From the NCBI GenBank assembly GCA_964007475.1, contig CAXFZM010000077.1, forward strand, positions 186,001 through 250,000: a DNA stretch of 64,000 nucleotides, read 5' to 3'. The stretch comes from Hybos culiciformis (lineage: Eukaryota; Arthropoda; Insecta; Diptera; Hybotidae). The notes beneath the pieces are model-generated. The model saw only the letters and a list, made by a program, of their open reading frames with translations. It was not told the DNA's origin and did no database searches. Position 1 is the stretch's first letter, and every line of letters begins with the position of its first letter. Shown here one piece after another: positions 51,601 to 63,364 of the stretch. A program made the position numbers and the translations under genes.

Positions 51601-54600
51601 TCCATCGACCCCCCCTGTTGAAAAAATTAAAAATTTCATCTACCCCCCCCTATTGAAAAAATTAAAAATTTCATCGACCCCCCCCTGTTGAAAAAATTAA
51701 AAAATTCCAACGACCCCCTCCCCTGTTGAAAAAATAAAAATTTCATCGACCCCCCTCCTGTTGAAAAAAATGAAAAAATTCATCGACCCCTCCCCCCCCT
51801 GTTGAAAAAATTAAAATTCCATCGACCCCCCCTGTTGAAAAAATTAAAAATTTCATCGACCCCCCCCTGTTGAAAAAATTAAAAATTTCATCGACCCCAC
51901 CCTGTTGAAAAAATTAAAAATTCCATCGACCCCCCCTGTTGAAAAAATTAAAAATTCCATCGACCCCCCCCTGTTGAAAAAATTAAAAATTTCATCGACC
52001 CCCCCCCCTTTTGAAAAAATTAAAAATTTCATCGACCCCCCCCTGTTGAAAAAATTAAAAAATTCCAACGACCCCCCCCCCTGTTGAAAAAATAAAAATT
52101 TCATCGACCCCCCTCCTGTTGAAAAAAATAAAAAAATTCATCGACCCCTCCCCCCCCTGTTGAAAAAATTAAAAATTCCATCGACCCCCCCCATGTTAAA
52201 AAAATTAAAATTCCATCGACCCCCCCTGTTGAAAAAATTAAAAATTTCATCGACCCCCCCCTGTTGAAAAAATTAAAAATTTAATCGACCCCCCCTGTTG
52301 AAAAAATTAAAAAATTCCATCGACCCCCCCCTGTTGAAAAAATTAAAATTCCACCGACCCCCCCTGTTGAAAAAATTAAAAATTCCATCGACCCCCCCCT
52401 GTTGAAAAAATTAAAAATTTCATCGACCCCCCCCTATTGAAAAAATTAAAAATTTCATCGACCCCCCCCTGTTGAAAAAATTAAAAAATTCCAACAACCC
52501 CCCCCCCCCTGTTGAAAAAATAAAAATTTCATCGACCCCCCTCCTGTTGAAAAAAATAAAAAAATTCATCGACCCCTCCCCCCCTGTTGAAAAAATTAAA
52601 AATTCCATCGACCCCCCCCAAAAGTTAAAAAAATTAAAATTCCATCGACCCCCCCTGTTGAAAAATTAAAAATTTCATCGACCCCAACCCTGTTGAAAAA
52701 ATTAAAAATTTCCATCGACCCCCTCCCCTTCCCTGTTGAAAAAATAAAAATTTCATCGACCCCCCTCCTGTTGAAAAAAATAAAAAAATTCATCGACCCC
52801 TCCCCCCCCTGTTGAAAAAATTAAAAATTCCATCGACCCCCCCCTGTTGAAAAAATTAAAAATTCCATCGACCCCCCCTGTTGAAAAAATTAAAAATTCC
52901 ATCGACCCCACCCCCCTGTTGAAAAAATTAAAAATTTAATCGACCCCCCCCCCTGTTGAAAAAATTAAAAATTCCATCGACCCCCCCTGTTGAAAAAATT
53001 AAAAATTCCATCGACCCCTCCTGTTGAAAAAATTAAAAATTTCATCGACCCCCCCTCTGTTGAAAAAATTAAAAATTTCATCGACCCCCCCCCTGTTGAA
53101 AAAATTAAAAAATTCCATCGACCCCCCCCTGTTGAAAAAATTAAAAATTCCATCGACCCCCCCAGTTGAAAAAATTAAAAATTTCATCGACCCCCACCTG
53201 TTGAAAAAATTAAAAATTTCATCGACCCCCCCCTATTGAAAAAATTAAAAATTTCATCGACCCCCCCTGTTGAAAAAATTAAAAAATTCCATCGACCCCC
53301 CCCCTGTTGAAAAAATTAAAAATTTTATCGACCCCCCCCTGTTGAAAAAATTAAAAATTTCATCAACCCCACCCTGTTGAAAAAATTAAAAATTCCATCG
53401 ACCACCCCTGTTGAAAAAATTAAAAATTCCATCGAGCCCCCACCCTGTTGAAAAAATTAAAAAATTTCATCGACCCACCCCTGTAGAAAAAATTAAAAAA
53501 TTTCATCGACCCACCCCTGTAGAAAAAATTAAAAAATTCCATCGACCCCCCCCCTGTTGAAAAAATTAAAAATTTTATCGACCCCCCCCTGTTGAAAAAA
53601 TTAAAAATTCCATCGACCCCCCCTGTTGAAAAAATTAAAAATTTCATCGACCCCCCCCTGTTGAAAAAATTAAAAATTTCATCGACCCCCCCTATTGAAA
53701 AAATTAAAAATTTCATCGACCCCCCCTGTTGAAAAAATTAAAAAATTCCATCGACCCCCCCCTGTAGAAAAAATTAAAAATTTCATCGACCCCCCCTATT
53801 GAAAAAATTAAAAATTTCATCGACCCCCCCTGTTGAAAAAATTAAAAAATTCCATCGACCCCCCCCTGTTGAAAAAACTAAAATTCCATCGACCCCCCCT
53901 GTTGAAAAAATTAAAAATTCCATCGACCCCCCACCCCCTGTTGAAAAAATAAAAATTTCATCGACCCCCCTCCTGTTGAAAAAAATAAAAAAATTCATCG
54001 ACCCCTCCCTCCCCTGTTGAAAAAATCAAAAATTCCATCGACCGCCCCCCTGTTAAAAAAATTAAAATTCCATCGACCCCCCCCCTGTTGAAAAAATTAA
54101 AAATTTCATCGACCCCCACCCTGTTGAAAAAATTAAAAATTCCATCGACCACCCCTGTTGAAAAAATTAAAAATTCCATCGAGCCCCCACCCTGTTGAAA
54201 AAATTAAAAAATTTCATCGACCCACCCCTGTAGAAAAAATTAAAAATTTCATCGACCCCCCCTATTGAAAAAATTAAAAATTTCATCGACCCCCCCTGTT
54301 GAAAAAATTAAAAAATTCCATCGACCCCCCCCTGTTGAAAAAACTAAAATTCCATCGACCCCCCCTGTTGAAAAAATTAAAAATTCCATCGACCCCCCCC
54401 TATTGAAAAAATTAAAAATTTCATCGACCCCCCCCTGTTGAAAAAATTAAAAAATTCCATCGACCCCCCACCCCCTGTTGAAAAAATAAAAATTTCATCG
54501 ACCCCCCTCCTGTTGAAAAAAATAAAAAAATTCATCGACCCCTCCCTCCCCTGTTGAAAAATTCAAAAATTCCATCGACCGCCCCCCTGTTAAAAAAATT

Positions 54601-54885
54601 AAAATTCCATCGACCCCCCCCCTGTTGAAAAAATTAAAAATTTCATCGACCCCCCCCCTGTTGAAAAAATTAAAAATTTCATCGACCCCCCCCTGTTGAA
54701 AAAATTAAAAATTTCATCGACCCCCCCTGTTGAAAAAATTAAAAATTTCATCGACCCCCCTGTTGAAAAAACTAAAAATTTCATCGACCCCCCCGTGTTG
54801 AAAAAATTAAAAAATTCCATCGACCCCCCCCTGTTGAAAAAATTAAAAATTCCATCGACCCCCTCCTGTTGAAAAAATTAAAAAT
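51601..54885 (+). repeat. 3,285-bp tandem duplication, copy 2
   Basis: Same order of landmark variants as copy 1 up to about 54,880. There copy 2 continues into AAATTCAATCGACCACC monomers, whereas copy 1 had joined the start of copy 2. The fixed 3,285-bp offset, without any one-monomer drift over the full length, sets this pair apart from most other repeats in the window. Confidence 0.88.
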
Positions 54886-55428
54886 TCAATCGACCACCCC
54901 CTGTTGAAAAAATTAAAAAATTTCATCGACCCCCCTGTTGAAAAAATTAAAAAATTTCATCGACCCCCCCCTGTTGAAAAAATTAAAAATTTCATCGACC
55001 GCCCCTGTCGAAAAAACTAATAATTTCATCGACCCCCCAAATGTTGAAAAAATTAAAAAATTTCATCGACCCGCCCCTGTTGAAAAAATTAAAAATTCCA
55101 TCAAACCCCTCCTGTTGAAAAAATTAAAAATTCCATCGACCGCCCCCTGTTGAAAAAATTAAAAAATTCTATCGACCCCCCTGTTGAAAAAATTAAAAAT
55201 TTCATCGACCCCCCCCTGTTGAAAAAATTAAAAAATTTCATCGACCCCCCCCCCCTGTTGAAAAAATTAAAAAATTCAATTTACCCACCCCGTTGACAAA
55301 TTAAAAATTCCATCGACCCCCCCCCCTGTTGAAAGAATTAAAAATTCCATCGACCCCCCCTGTTGAAAAAATTAAAAATTCCATCGACCCCCCCTGTAGA
55401 AAAAATTAAAAATTTCATCGACCGCCCC

Positions 55429-55448
55429 TGTTGAAAAAATTCCATCGA
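55429..55448 (+). repeat. Truncated monomer lacking one A-tract
   Basis: TGTTG, A6, TTCC and ATCGA, with one TTAAAAA element missing. A member of a set of four in the terminal family (also 57030, 61885 and 63345). Confidence 0.9.
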
Positions 55449-57029
55449 CCCCCTCTGTTGAAAAAATTAAAAATTCCATCGACCCCCCCTGTTGAAAAAA
55501 TTAAAAATTTCATCGACCCCGCCCTGTTGAAAAAATTAAAAAATTTCATCGACGCCCCCTGTTGAAATAATTAAAAATTTCATCGACCCCCCTGTTGAAA
55601 AAATTAAAAATTCCATCGACCCCCCCCCTGTTGAAAAAATTAAAAAATTTCGTCGACCACCCCTGTTGAAAAAATTAAAAAATTTCATCGACCCCCCCCT
55701 GTTGAAAAAATTAAAAATTTCATCGACCCCCCCTGTCGAAAAAACTAAAAATTTCATCGACCCCCCAAATGTTGAAAAAATTAAAAAATTCCATCGACCC
55801 GCCTTTGTAGAAAAAATTAAAAATTCCATTGAACCCCTCCTGTTGAAAAAATTAAAAATTCCATCGACCCCCCCCTGTTGAAAAAATTAAAAATTTCATC
55901 GACCCCCCCCCCCTGTTGAAAAAATTAAAAATTTCATCGACCCCCCCCTGTTGAAAAAATTAAAAAATTCTATCGACCCCCCCTGTTGAAAAAATTAAAA
56001 ATTTCATCGACCCCCCCCTGTTGAAAAAATTAAAAAATTTCATCGACCCCCCCCTTGAAAAAATTAAAAAATTCCATTTACCCACCCTGTTGAAAAAATT
56101 AAAAATTCCATCGACCCCCCCCCCTGTTGAAAGAATTAAAAATTCCATCGACCCCCCCTGTTGAAAAAATTAAAAATTCCATCGACCCCCCCCTGTTGAA
56201 AAAATTAAAAATTTCATCGACCCCCCCTGTTGAAAAAATTAAAAATTCCATCGACCCCCCCCTGTTGAAAAAATTAAAAATTTCATCGACCCCGCCCTGT
56301 TGAAAAAATTAAAAAATTTCATCGACCCCCCCTGTTGAAATAATTAAAAATTTCATCGACCCCCCCCTGTTGAAAAAATTAAAAATTTCATCGACCCCCC
56401 CTGTTGAAAAAATTAAAAATTTCATCGACCCCCCTGTTGAAAAAACTAAAAATTTCATCGACCCCCCCATGTTGAAAAAATTAAAAAATTCCATCGACCC
56501 CCCCTGTTGAAAAAATTAAAAATTCCATCGACCCCCTCCTGTTGAAAAAATTAAAAATTCAATCGACCCTCCCCTGTTGAAAAAATTAAAAAATTTCATC
56601 GACCCCCCCTGTTGAAAAAATTAAAAAATTTCATCGACCCCCCCTGTTGAAAAAATTAAAAATTTCATCGACCTCCCCTGTCGAAAAAACTAAAAATTTC
56701 ATCGACCCCCCAAATGTTGAAAAAATTAAAAAATTTCATCGACCCGCCCCTGTTGAAAAAATTAAAAATTCCATCGACCCCCTCCTGTTGAAAAAATTAA
56801 AAATTCCATCGACCCCCCCCTGTTGAAAAAATTAAAAAATTCCATCGACCCCCCCCCTGTTGAAAAAATTAAAAAATTCCATTTACCCACCCCGTTGACA
56901 AATTAAAAATTCCATCGACCCCCCCCCTGTTGAAAGAATTAAAAATTCCATCGACCACCCCTGTTGAAAAAATTAAAAATTCCATCGACCCCCCCTGTAG
57001 AAAAAATTAAAAATTTCATCGACCCCCCC

Positions 57030-57049
57030 TGTTGAAAAAATTCCATCGA
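57030..57049 (+). repeat. Truncated monomer lacking one A-tract
   Basis: Same structure as at 55429, with a different neighbouring C run. It lies 1.6 kb from that copy, as expected for the two-unit period of the terminal family. Confidence 0.9.
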
Positions 57050-57856
57050 CCCCCCCTGTTGAAAAAATTAAAAATTCCATCGACCCTCCCTGTTGAAAAA
57101 ATTAAAAATTTCATCGACCCCGCCCTGTTGAAAAAATTAAAAAATTTCATCGACGCCCCCTGTTGAAATAATTAAAAATTTCATCGACCCCCCTGTTGAA
57201 AAAATTAAAAAATTCCATCGACCCCCCCCCTGTTGAAAAAATTAAAAAATTTCGTCGACCCCCCCTGTTGAAAAAATTAAAAAATTTCATCGACCCCCCC
57301 CTGTTGAAAAAATTAAAAATTTCATCGACCCCCCTGTCGAAAAAACTAAAAATTTCATCGACCCACCAAATGTTGAAAAAATTAAAAAATTCCATCGACC
57401 CGCCTTTGTAGAAAAAATTAAAAATTCCATTGAACCCCTCCTGTTGAAAAAATTAAAAATTCCATCGACCCCCCCCTGTTGAAAAAATTAAAAATTTCAT
57501 CGACCCCCCCACCCTGTTGAAAAAATTAAAAATTTCATCGACCCCCCCCTGTTGAAAAAATTAACAAATTCTATCGACCCCCCCTGTTGAAAAAATTAAA
57601 AATTTCATCGACCCCCCCCTGTTGAAAAAATTAAAAATTTCATCGACCCCCCCCCTGTTGAAAAAATTAAAAAATTCCATTTACCCACCCTGTTGAAAAA
57701 ATTAAAAATTCCATCGACCCCCCCTCCTGTTGAAAGAATTAAAAATTCCATCGACCCCCCCTGTTGAAAAAATTAAAAATTCCATCGACCCCCCCCTGTT
57801 GAAAAAATTAAAAATTTCATCGACGCCCCTGTTGAAAAAATTAAAAATTCCATCGA

Positions 57857-57872
57857 CCCCCCCCCCCCCCCC
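57857..57872 (+). repeat. C16 homopolymer, longest C run seen
   Basis: Sixteen C between ATCGA and TGTTG, in a monomer where six to eight is usual. Runs of 12-13 C occur elsewhere (for example near 20651, 21724, 25866, 30786 and 35758) but none as long was seen. On the - strand this is G16, long enough in principle for four GGG tracts with single-G loops. Its exact length may be affected by sequencing error. Confidence 0.85.
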
Positions 57873-60800
57873 TGTTGAAAAAATTAAAAATTTCATCGAC
57901 CCCACCCTGTTGAAAAAATTAAAAATTCCATCGACCCCCCCCTGTTGAAAAAATTAAAATTCCATCGACCCCCCCTGTTGAAAAAATTAAAAATTCCATC
58001 GACCCCCCCTGTTGAAAAAATTAAAAATTTCATCGACCCCCCCCCTATTGAAAAAATTAAAAATTTCATCGACCCCCCCCTGTTGAAAAAATTAAAAAAT
58101 TCCAACGACCCCCCCCCCTGTTGAAAAAATAAAAATTTCATCGACCCCCCTCCTGTTGAAAAAAATAAAAAAATTCATCGACCCCTCCCCCCCCTGTTGA
58201 AAAAATTAAAAATTCCATCGACCCCCCCCATGTTAAAAAAATTAAAATTCCATCGACCCCCCCTGTTGAAAAAATTAAAAATTTCATCGACCCCCCCCTG
58301 TTGAAAAAATTAAAAATTTCATCGACCTCCCCTGTTGAAAAAATTAAAAAATTCCATTGACCCCCCCCTGTTGAAAAAATTAAAATTCCATCGACCCCCC
58401 CTGTTGAAAAAATTAAAAATTCCATCGACCCCCCCTGTTGAAAAAATTAAAAATTTCATCTACCCCCCCCTATTGAAAAAATTAAAAATTTCATCGACCC
58501 CCCCCTGTTAAAAAAATTAAAAAATTCCAACGACCCCCTCCCCTGTTGAAAAAATAAAAATTTCATCGACCCCCCTCCTGTTGAAAAAAATGAAAAAATT
58601 CATCGACCCCTCCCCTCCCTGTTGAAAAAATTAAAATTCCATCGACCCCCCCTGTTGAAAAAATTAAAAATTTCATCGACCCCCCCCTGTTGAAAAAATT
58701 AAAAATTTCATCGACCCCACCCTGTTGAAAAAATTAAAAATTCCATCGACCCCCCCTGTTGAAAAAATTAAAAATTCCATCGACCCCCCCCTGTTGAAAA
58801 AATTAAAAATTTCATCGACCCCCCCCCCCTTTTGAAAAAATTAAAAATTTCATCGACCCCCCCCTGTTGAAAAAATTAAAAAATTCCAACGACCCCCCCC
58901 CCTGTTGAAAAAATAAAAATTTCATCGACCCCCCTCCTGTTGAAAAAAATAAAAAAATTCATCGACCCCTCCCCCCCCTGTTGAAAAAATTAAAAATTCC
59001 ATCGACCCCCCCCATGTTAAAAAAATTAAAATTCCATCGACCCCCCCTGTTGAAAAAATTAAAAATTTCATCGACCCCCCCCTGTTGAAAAAATTAAAAA
59101 TTTCATCGACCCCCCCTGTTGAAAAAATTAAAAAATTCCATCGACCCCTCCCTGTTGAAAAAATTAAAATTCCACCGACCCCCCCTGTTGAAAAAATTAA
59201 AAATTCCATCGACCCCCCCCTGTTGAAAAAATTAAAATTCCACCGACCCCCCCTGTTGAAAAAATTAAAAATTCCATCGACCCCCCCCTGTTGAAAAAAT
59301 TAAAAATTTCATCGACCCCCCCCCCCTTTTGAAAAAATTAAAAATTTCATCAACCCCCCTCCTGTTGAAAAAAATAAAAAAAATTCATCGACCCCTCCCC
59401 CCCTGTTGAAAAAATTAAAAATTCCATCGACCCCCCCCAAAAGTTAAAAAAATTAAAATTCCATCGACCCCCCCTGTTGAAAAATTAAAAATTTCATCGA
59501 CCCCAACCCTGTTGAAAAAATTAAAAATTTCCATCGACCCCCTCCCCTTCCCTGTTGAAAAAATAAAAATTTCATCGACCCCCCTCCTGTTGAAAAAAAT
59601 AAAAAAATTCATCGACCCCTCCCCCCCCTGTTGAAAAAATTAAAAATTCCATCGACCCCCCCCTGTTGAAAAAATTAAAAATTCCATCGACCCCCCCTGT
59701 TGAAAAAATTAAAAATTCCATCGACCCCCCCCCCCTGTTGAAAAAATTAAAAATTTAATCGACCCCCCCCCTGTTGAAAAAATTAAAAATTCCATCGACC
59801 CCCCCTGTTGAAAAAATTAAAAATTCCATCGACCCCCCCCCCCCTGTTGAAAAAATTAAAAATTCCATCGACCCCCCCTGTTGAAAAAATTAAAAATTCC
59901 ATCGACCCCTCCTGTTGAAAAAATTAAAAATTTCATCGACCCCCCCCTGTTGAAAAAATTAAAAATTTCATCGACCCCCCCCCTGTTGAAAAAATTAAAA
60001 AATTCCATCGACCCCCCCCTGTTGAAAAAATTAAAAATTCCATCGACCCCCCCTGTTGAAAAAATTAAAAATTTCATCGACCACCACCTGTTGAAAAAAT
60101 TAAAAATTTCATCGACCCCCCCCTATTGAAAAAATTAAAAATTTCATCGACCCCCCCTATTGAAAAAATTAAAAATTTCATCGACCCCCCCTGTTGAAAA
60201 AATTAAAAAATTCCATCGACCCCCCCCTGTTGAAAAAACTAAAATTCCATCGACCCCCCCCTGTTGAAAAAATTAAAAATTCCATCGACCCCCCCTGTTG
60301 AAAAAATTAAAAATTTCATCGACCCCCCCCCTGTTGAAAAAATTAAAAAATTCCATCGACCCCCCCCCTGTTGAAAAAATTAAAAATTTTATCGACCCCC
60401 CCCTATTGAAAAAATTAAAAATTTCATCAACCCCACCCTGTTGAAAAAATTAAAAATTCCATCGACCACCCCTGTTGAAAAAATTAAAAATTCCATCGAG
60501 CCCCCACCCTGTTGAAAAAATTAAAAAATTTCATCGACCCACCCCTGTAGAAAAAATTAAAAAATTCCATCGACCGCCCCCTGTTGAAAAAATTAAAAAT
60601 TCCATCGACCCCCCCTGTTGAAAAAATTAAAAATTTCATCGACCCCCCCCTGTTGAAAAAATTAAAAATTTCATCGACCCCCCCTATTGAAAAAATTAAA
60701 AATTTCATCGACCCCCCCTGTTGAAAAAATTAAAAAATTCCATCGACCCCCCCCTGTTGAAAAAACTAAAATTCCATCGACCCCCCCTGTTGAAAAAATT

Positions 60801-61300
60801 AAAAATTCCATCGACCCCCCCCTGTTGAAAAAATTAAAAATTTCATCGACCCCCCCCTATTGAAAAAATTAAAAATTTCATCGACCCCCCCCTGTTGAAA
60901 AAATTAAAAAATTCCATCGACCCCCCACCCCCTGTTGAAAAAATAAAAATTTCATCGACCCCCCTCCTGTTGAAAAAAATAAAAAAATTCATCGACCCCT
61001 CCCTCCCCTGTTGAAAAATTCAAAAATTCCATCGACCGCCCCCCTGTTAAAAAAATTAAAATTCCATCGACCCCCCCCCTGTTGAAAAAATTAAAAATTT
61101 CATCGACCCCCCCCCTGTTGAAAAAATTAAAAATTTCATCGACCCCCCCTGTTGAAAAAATTAAAAATTTCATCGACCCCCCCTGTTGAAAAAATTAAAA
61201 ATTTCATCGACCCCCCTGTTGAAAAAACTAAAAATTTCATCGACCCCCCCATGTTGAAAAAATTAAAAAATTCCATCGACCCCCCCCTGTTGAAAAAATT
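57873..61300 (+). repeat. Copied segment from the 47.8-54 kb region
   Basis: 57893-58425 matches 47788-48320 at an offset of 10,105 bp, including the rare CCATTGACCCC monomer. AAATAAAAATTTC monomers at 58120, 58545 and 58904 repeat the 425- and 358-bp spacings of 48015, 48440 and 48798. From about 59.4 kb the AAAAGTTAAAA monomer and its neighbours match 49335 and 52620, and 60.4-61.2 kb resembles 50.1-51.5 kb with several deletions. Confidence 0.8.
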
Positions 61301-61884
61301 AAAAATTCCATCGACCCCCTCCTGTTGAAAAAATTAAAAATTCAATCGACCACCCCCTGTTGAAAAAATTAAAAAATTTCATCGACCCCCCCTGTTGAAA
61401 AAATTAAAAAATTTCATCGACCCCCCCCTGTTGAAAAAATTAAAAATTTCATCGACCGCCCCTGTCGAAAAAACTAAAAATTTCATCGACCCCCCAAATG
61501 TTGAAAAAATTAAAAAATTTCATCGACCCGCCCCTGTTGAAAAAATTAAAAATTCCATCAAACCCCTCCTGTTGAAAAAATTAAAAATTCCATCGACCGC
61601 CCCCTGTTGAAAAAATTAAAAAATTCTATCGACCCCCCCTGTTGAAAAAATTAAAAATTTCATCGACCCCCCCCTGTTGAAAAAATTAAAAAATTTCATC
61701 GACCCCCCCCCTGTTGAAAAAATTAAAAAATTCAATTTACCCACCCCGTTGACAAATTAAAAATTCCATCGACCCCCCCCCCTGTTGAAAGAATTAAAAA
61801 TTCCATCGACCCCCCCTGTTGAAAAAATTAAAAATTCCATCGACCCCCCCTGTAGAAAAAATTAAAAATTTCATCGACCGCCCC

Positions 61885-61904
61885 TGTTGAAAAAATTCCA
61901 TCGA
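61885..61904 (+). repeat. Truncated monomer lacking one A-tract
   Basis: Counterpart of 55429 in the second terminal block: TGTTG, A6, TTCC, ATCGA, preceded by the same CGACCGCCCC run. Confidence 0.9.
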
Positions 61905-63344
61905 CCCCCTCTGTTGAAAAAATTAAAAATTCCATCGACCCCCCCTGTTGAAAAAATTAAAAATTTCATCGACCCCGCCCTGTTGAAAAAATTAAAAAAT
62001 TTCATCGACGCCCCCTGTTGAAATAATTAAAAATTTCATCGACCCCCCTGTTGAAAAAATTAAAAAATTCCATCGACCCCCCCCCTGTTGAAAAAATTAA
62101 AAATTTCATCGACCCCCCCTGTCGAAAAAACTAAAAATTTCATCGACCCCCCAAATGTTGAAAAAATTAAAAAATTCCATCGACCCGCCTTTGTAGAAAA
62201 AATTAAAAATTCCATTGAACCCCTCCTGTTGAAAAAATTAAAAATTCCATCGACCCCCCCCTGTTGAAAAAATTAAAAATTTCATCGACCCCCCCCCCCT
62301 GTTGAAAAAATTAAAAATTTCATCGACCCCCCCCTGTTGAAAAAATTAAAAAATTCTATCGACCCCCCCTGTTGAAAAAATTAAAAATTTCATCGACCCC
62401 CCCCTGTTGAAAAAATTAAAAAATTTCATCGACCCCCCCCTTGAAAAAATTAAAAAATTCCATTTACCCACCCTGTTGAAAAAATTAAAAATTCCATCGA
62501 CCCCCCCCCCTGTTGAAAGAATTAAAAATTCCATCGACCCCCCCTGTTGAAAAAATTAAAAATTCCATCGACCCCCCCCTGTTGAAAAAATTAAAAATTT
62601 CATCGACCCCCCCTGTTGAAAAAATTAAAAATTCCATCGACCCCCCCCTGTTGAAAAAATTAAAAATTTCATCGACCCCGCCCTGTTGAAAAAATTAAAA
62701 AATTTCATCGACCCCCCCTGTTGAAATAATTAAAAATTTCATCGACCCCCCCCTGTTGAAAAAATTAAAAATTTCATCGACCCCCCCTGTTGAAAAAATT
62801 AAAAATTTCATCGACCCCCCTGTTGAAAAAACTAAAAATTTCATCGACCCCCCCATGTTGAAAAAATTAAAAAATTCCATCGACCCCCCCTGTTGAAAAA
62901 ATTAAAAATTCAATCGACCCTCCCCTGTTGAAAAAATTAAAAAATTTCATCGACCCCCCCTGTTGAAAAAATTAAAAAATTTCATCGACCCCCCCCTGTT
63001 GAAAAAATTAAAAATTTCATCGACCTCCCCTGTCGAAAAAACTAAAAATTTCATCGACCCCCCAAATGTTGAAAAAATTAAAAAATTTCATCGACCCGCC
63101 CCTGTTGAAAAAATTAAAAATTCCATCGACCCCCTCCTGTTGAAAAAATTAAAAATTCCATCGACCCCCCCCTGTTGAAAAAATTAAAAAATTCCATTTA
63201 CCCACCCCGTTGACAAATTAAAAATTCCATCGACCCCCCCCCTGTTGAAAGAATTAAAAATTCCATCGACCACCCCTGTTGAAAAAATTAAAAATTCCAT
63301 CGACCCCCCCTGTAGAAAAAATTAAAAATTTCATCGACCCCCCC

Positions 63345-63364
63345 TGTTGAAAAAATTCCATCGA
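63345..63364 (+). repeat. Truncated monomer lacking one A-tract
   Basis: Counterpart of 57030 in the second terminal block, with the same preceding TGTAGAAAAAATT monomer. Confidence 0.9.

Larger units (their letters stand above)
54886..57700 (+). repeat. Terminal satellite family, ~800-bp HOR, first block
   Basis: Monomers ending in TTTACCCACCC start at 55280, 56077, 56882 and 57680 (797, 805 and 798 bp apart). They alternate between a form followed by CGTTGACAAATT (55280, 56882) and one followed by TGTTGAAAAAATT (56077, 57680), so the true period is about 1.6 kb. TGTCGAAAAAACT monomers followed by CCAAATGTTG (near 55005, 55735, 56680, 57335) are also specific to this family. Confidence 0.85.

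Noticed and set aside
34080..60960. AATAAA polyadenylation signals
   Set aside because: Present only because AAATAAAAATTTC is a satellite variant; no transcript unit or downstream element accompanies it.
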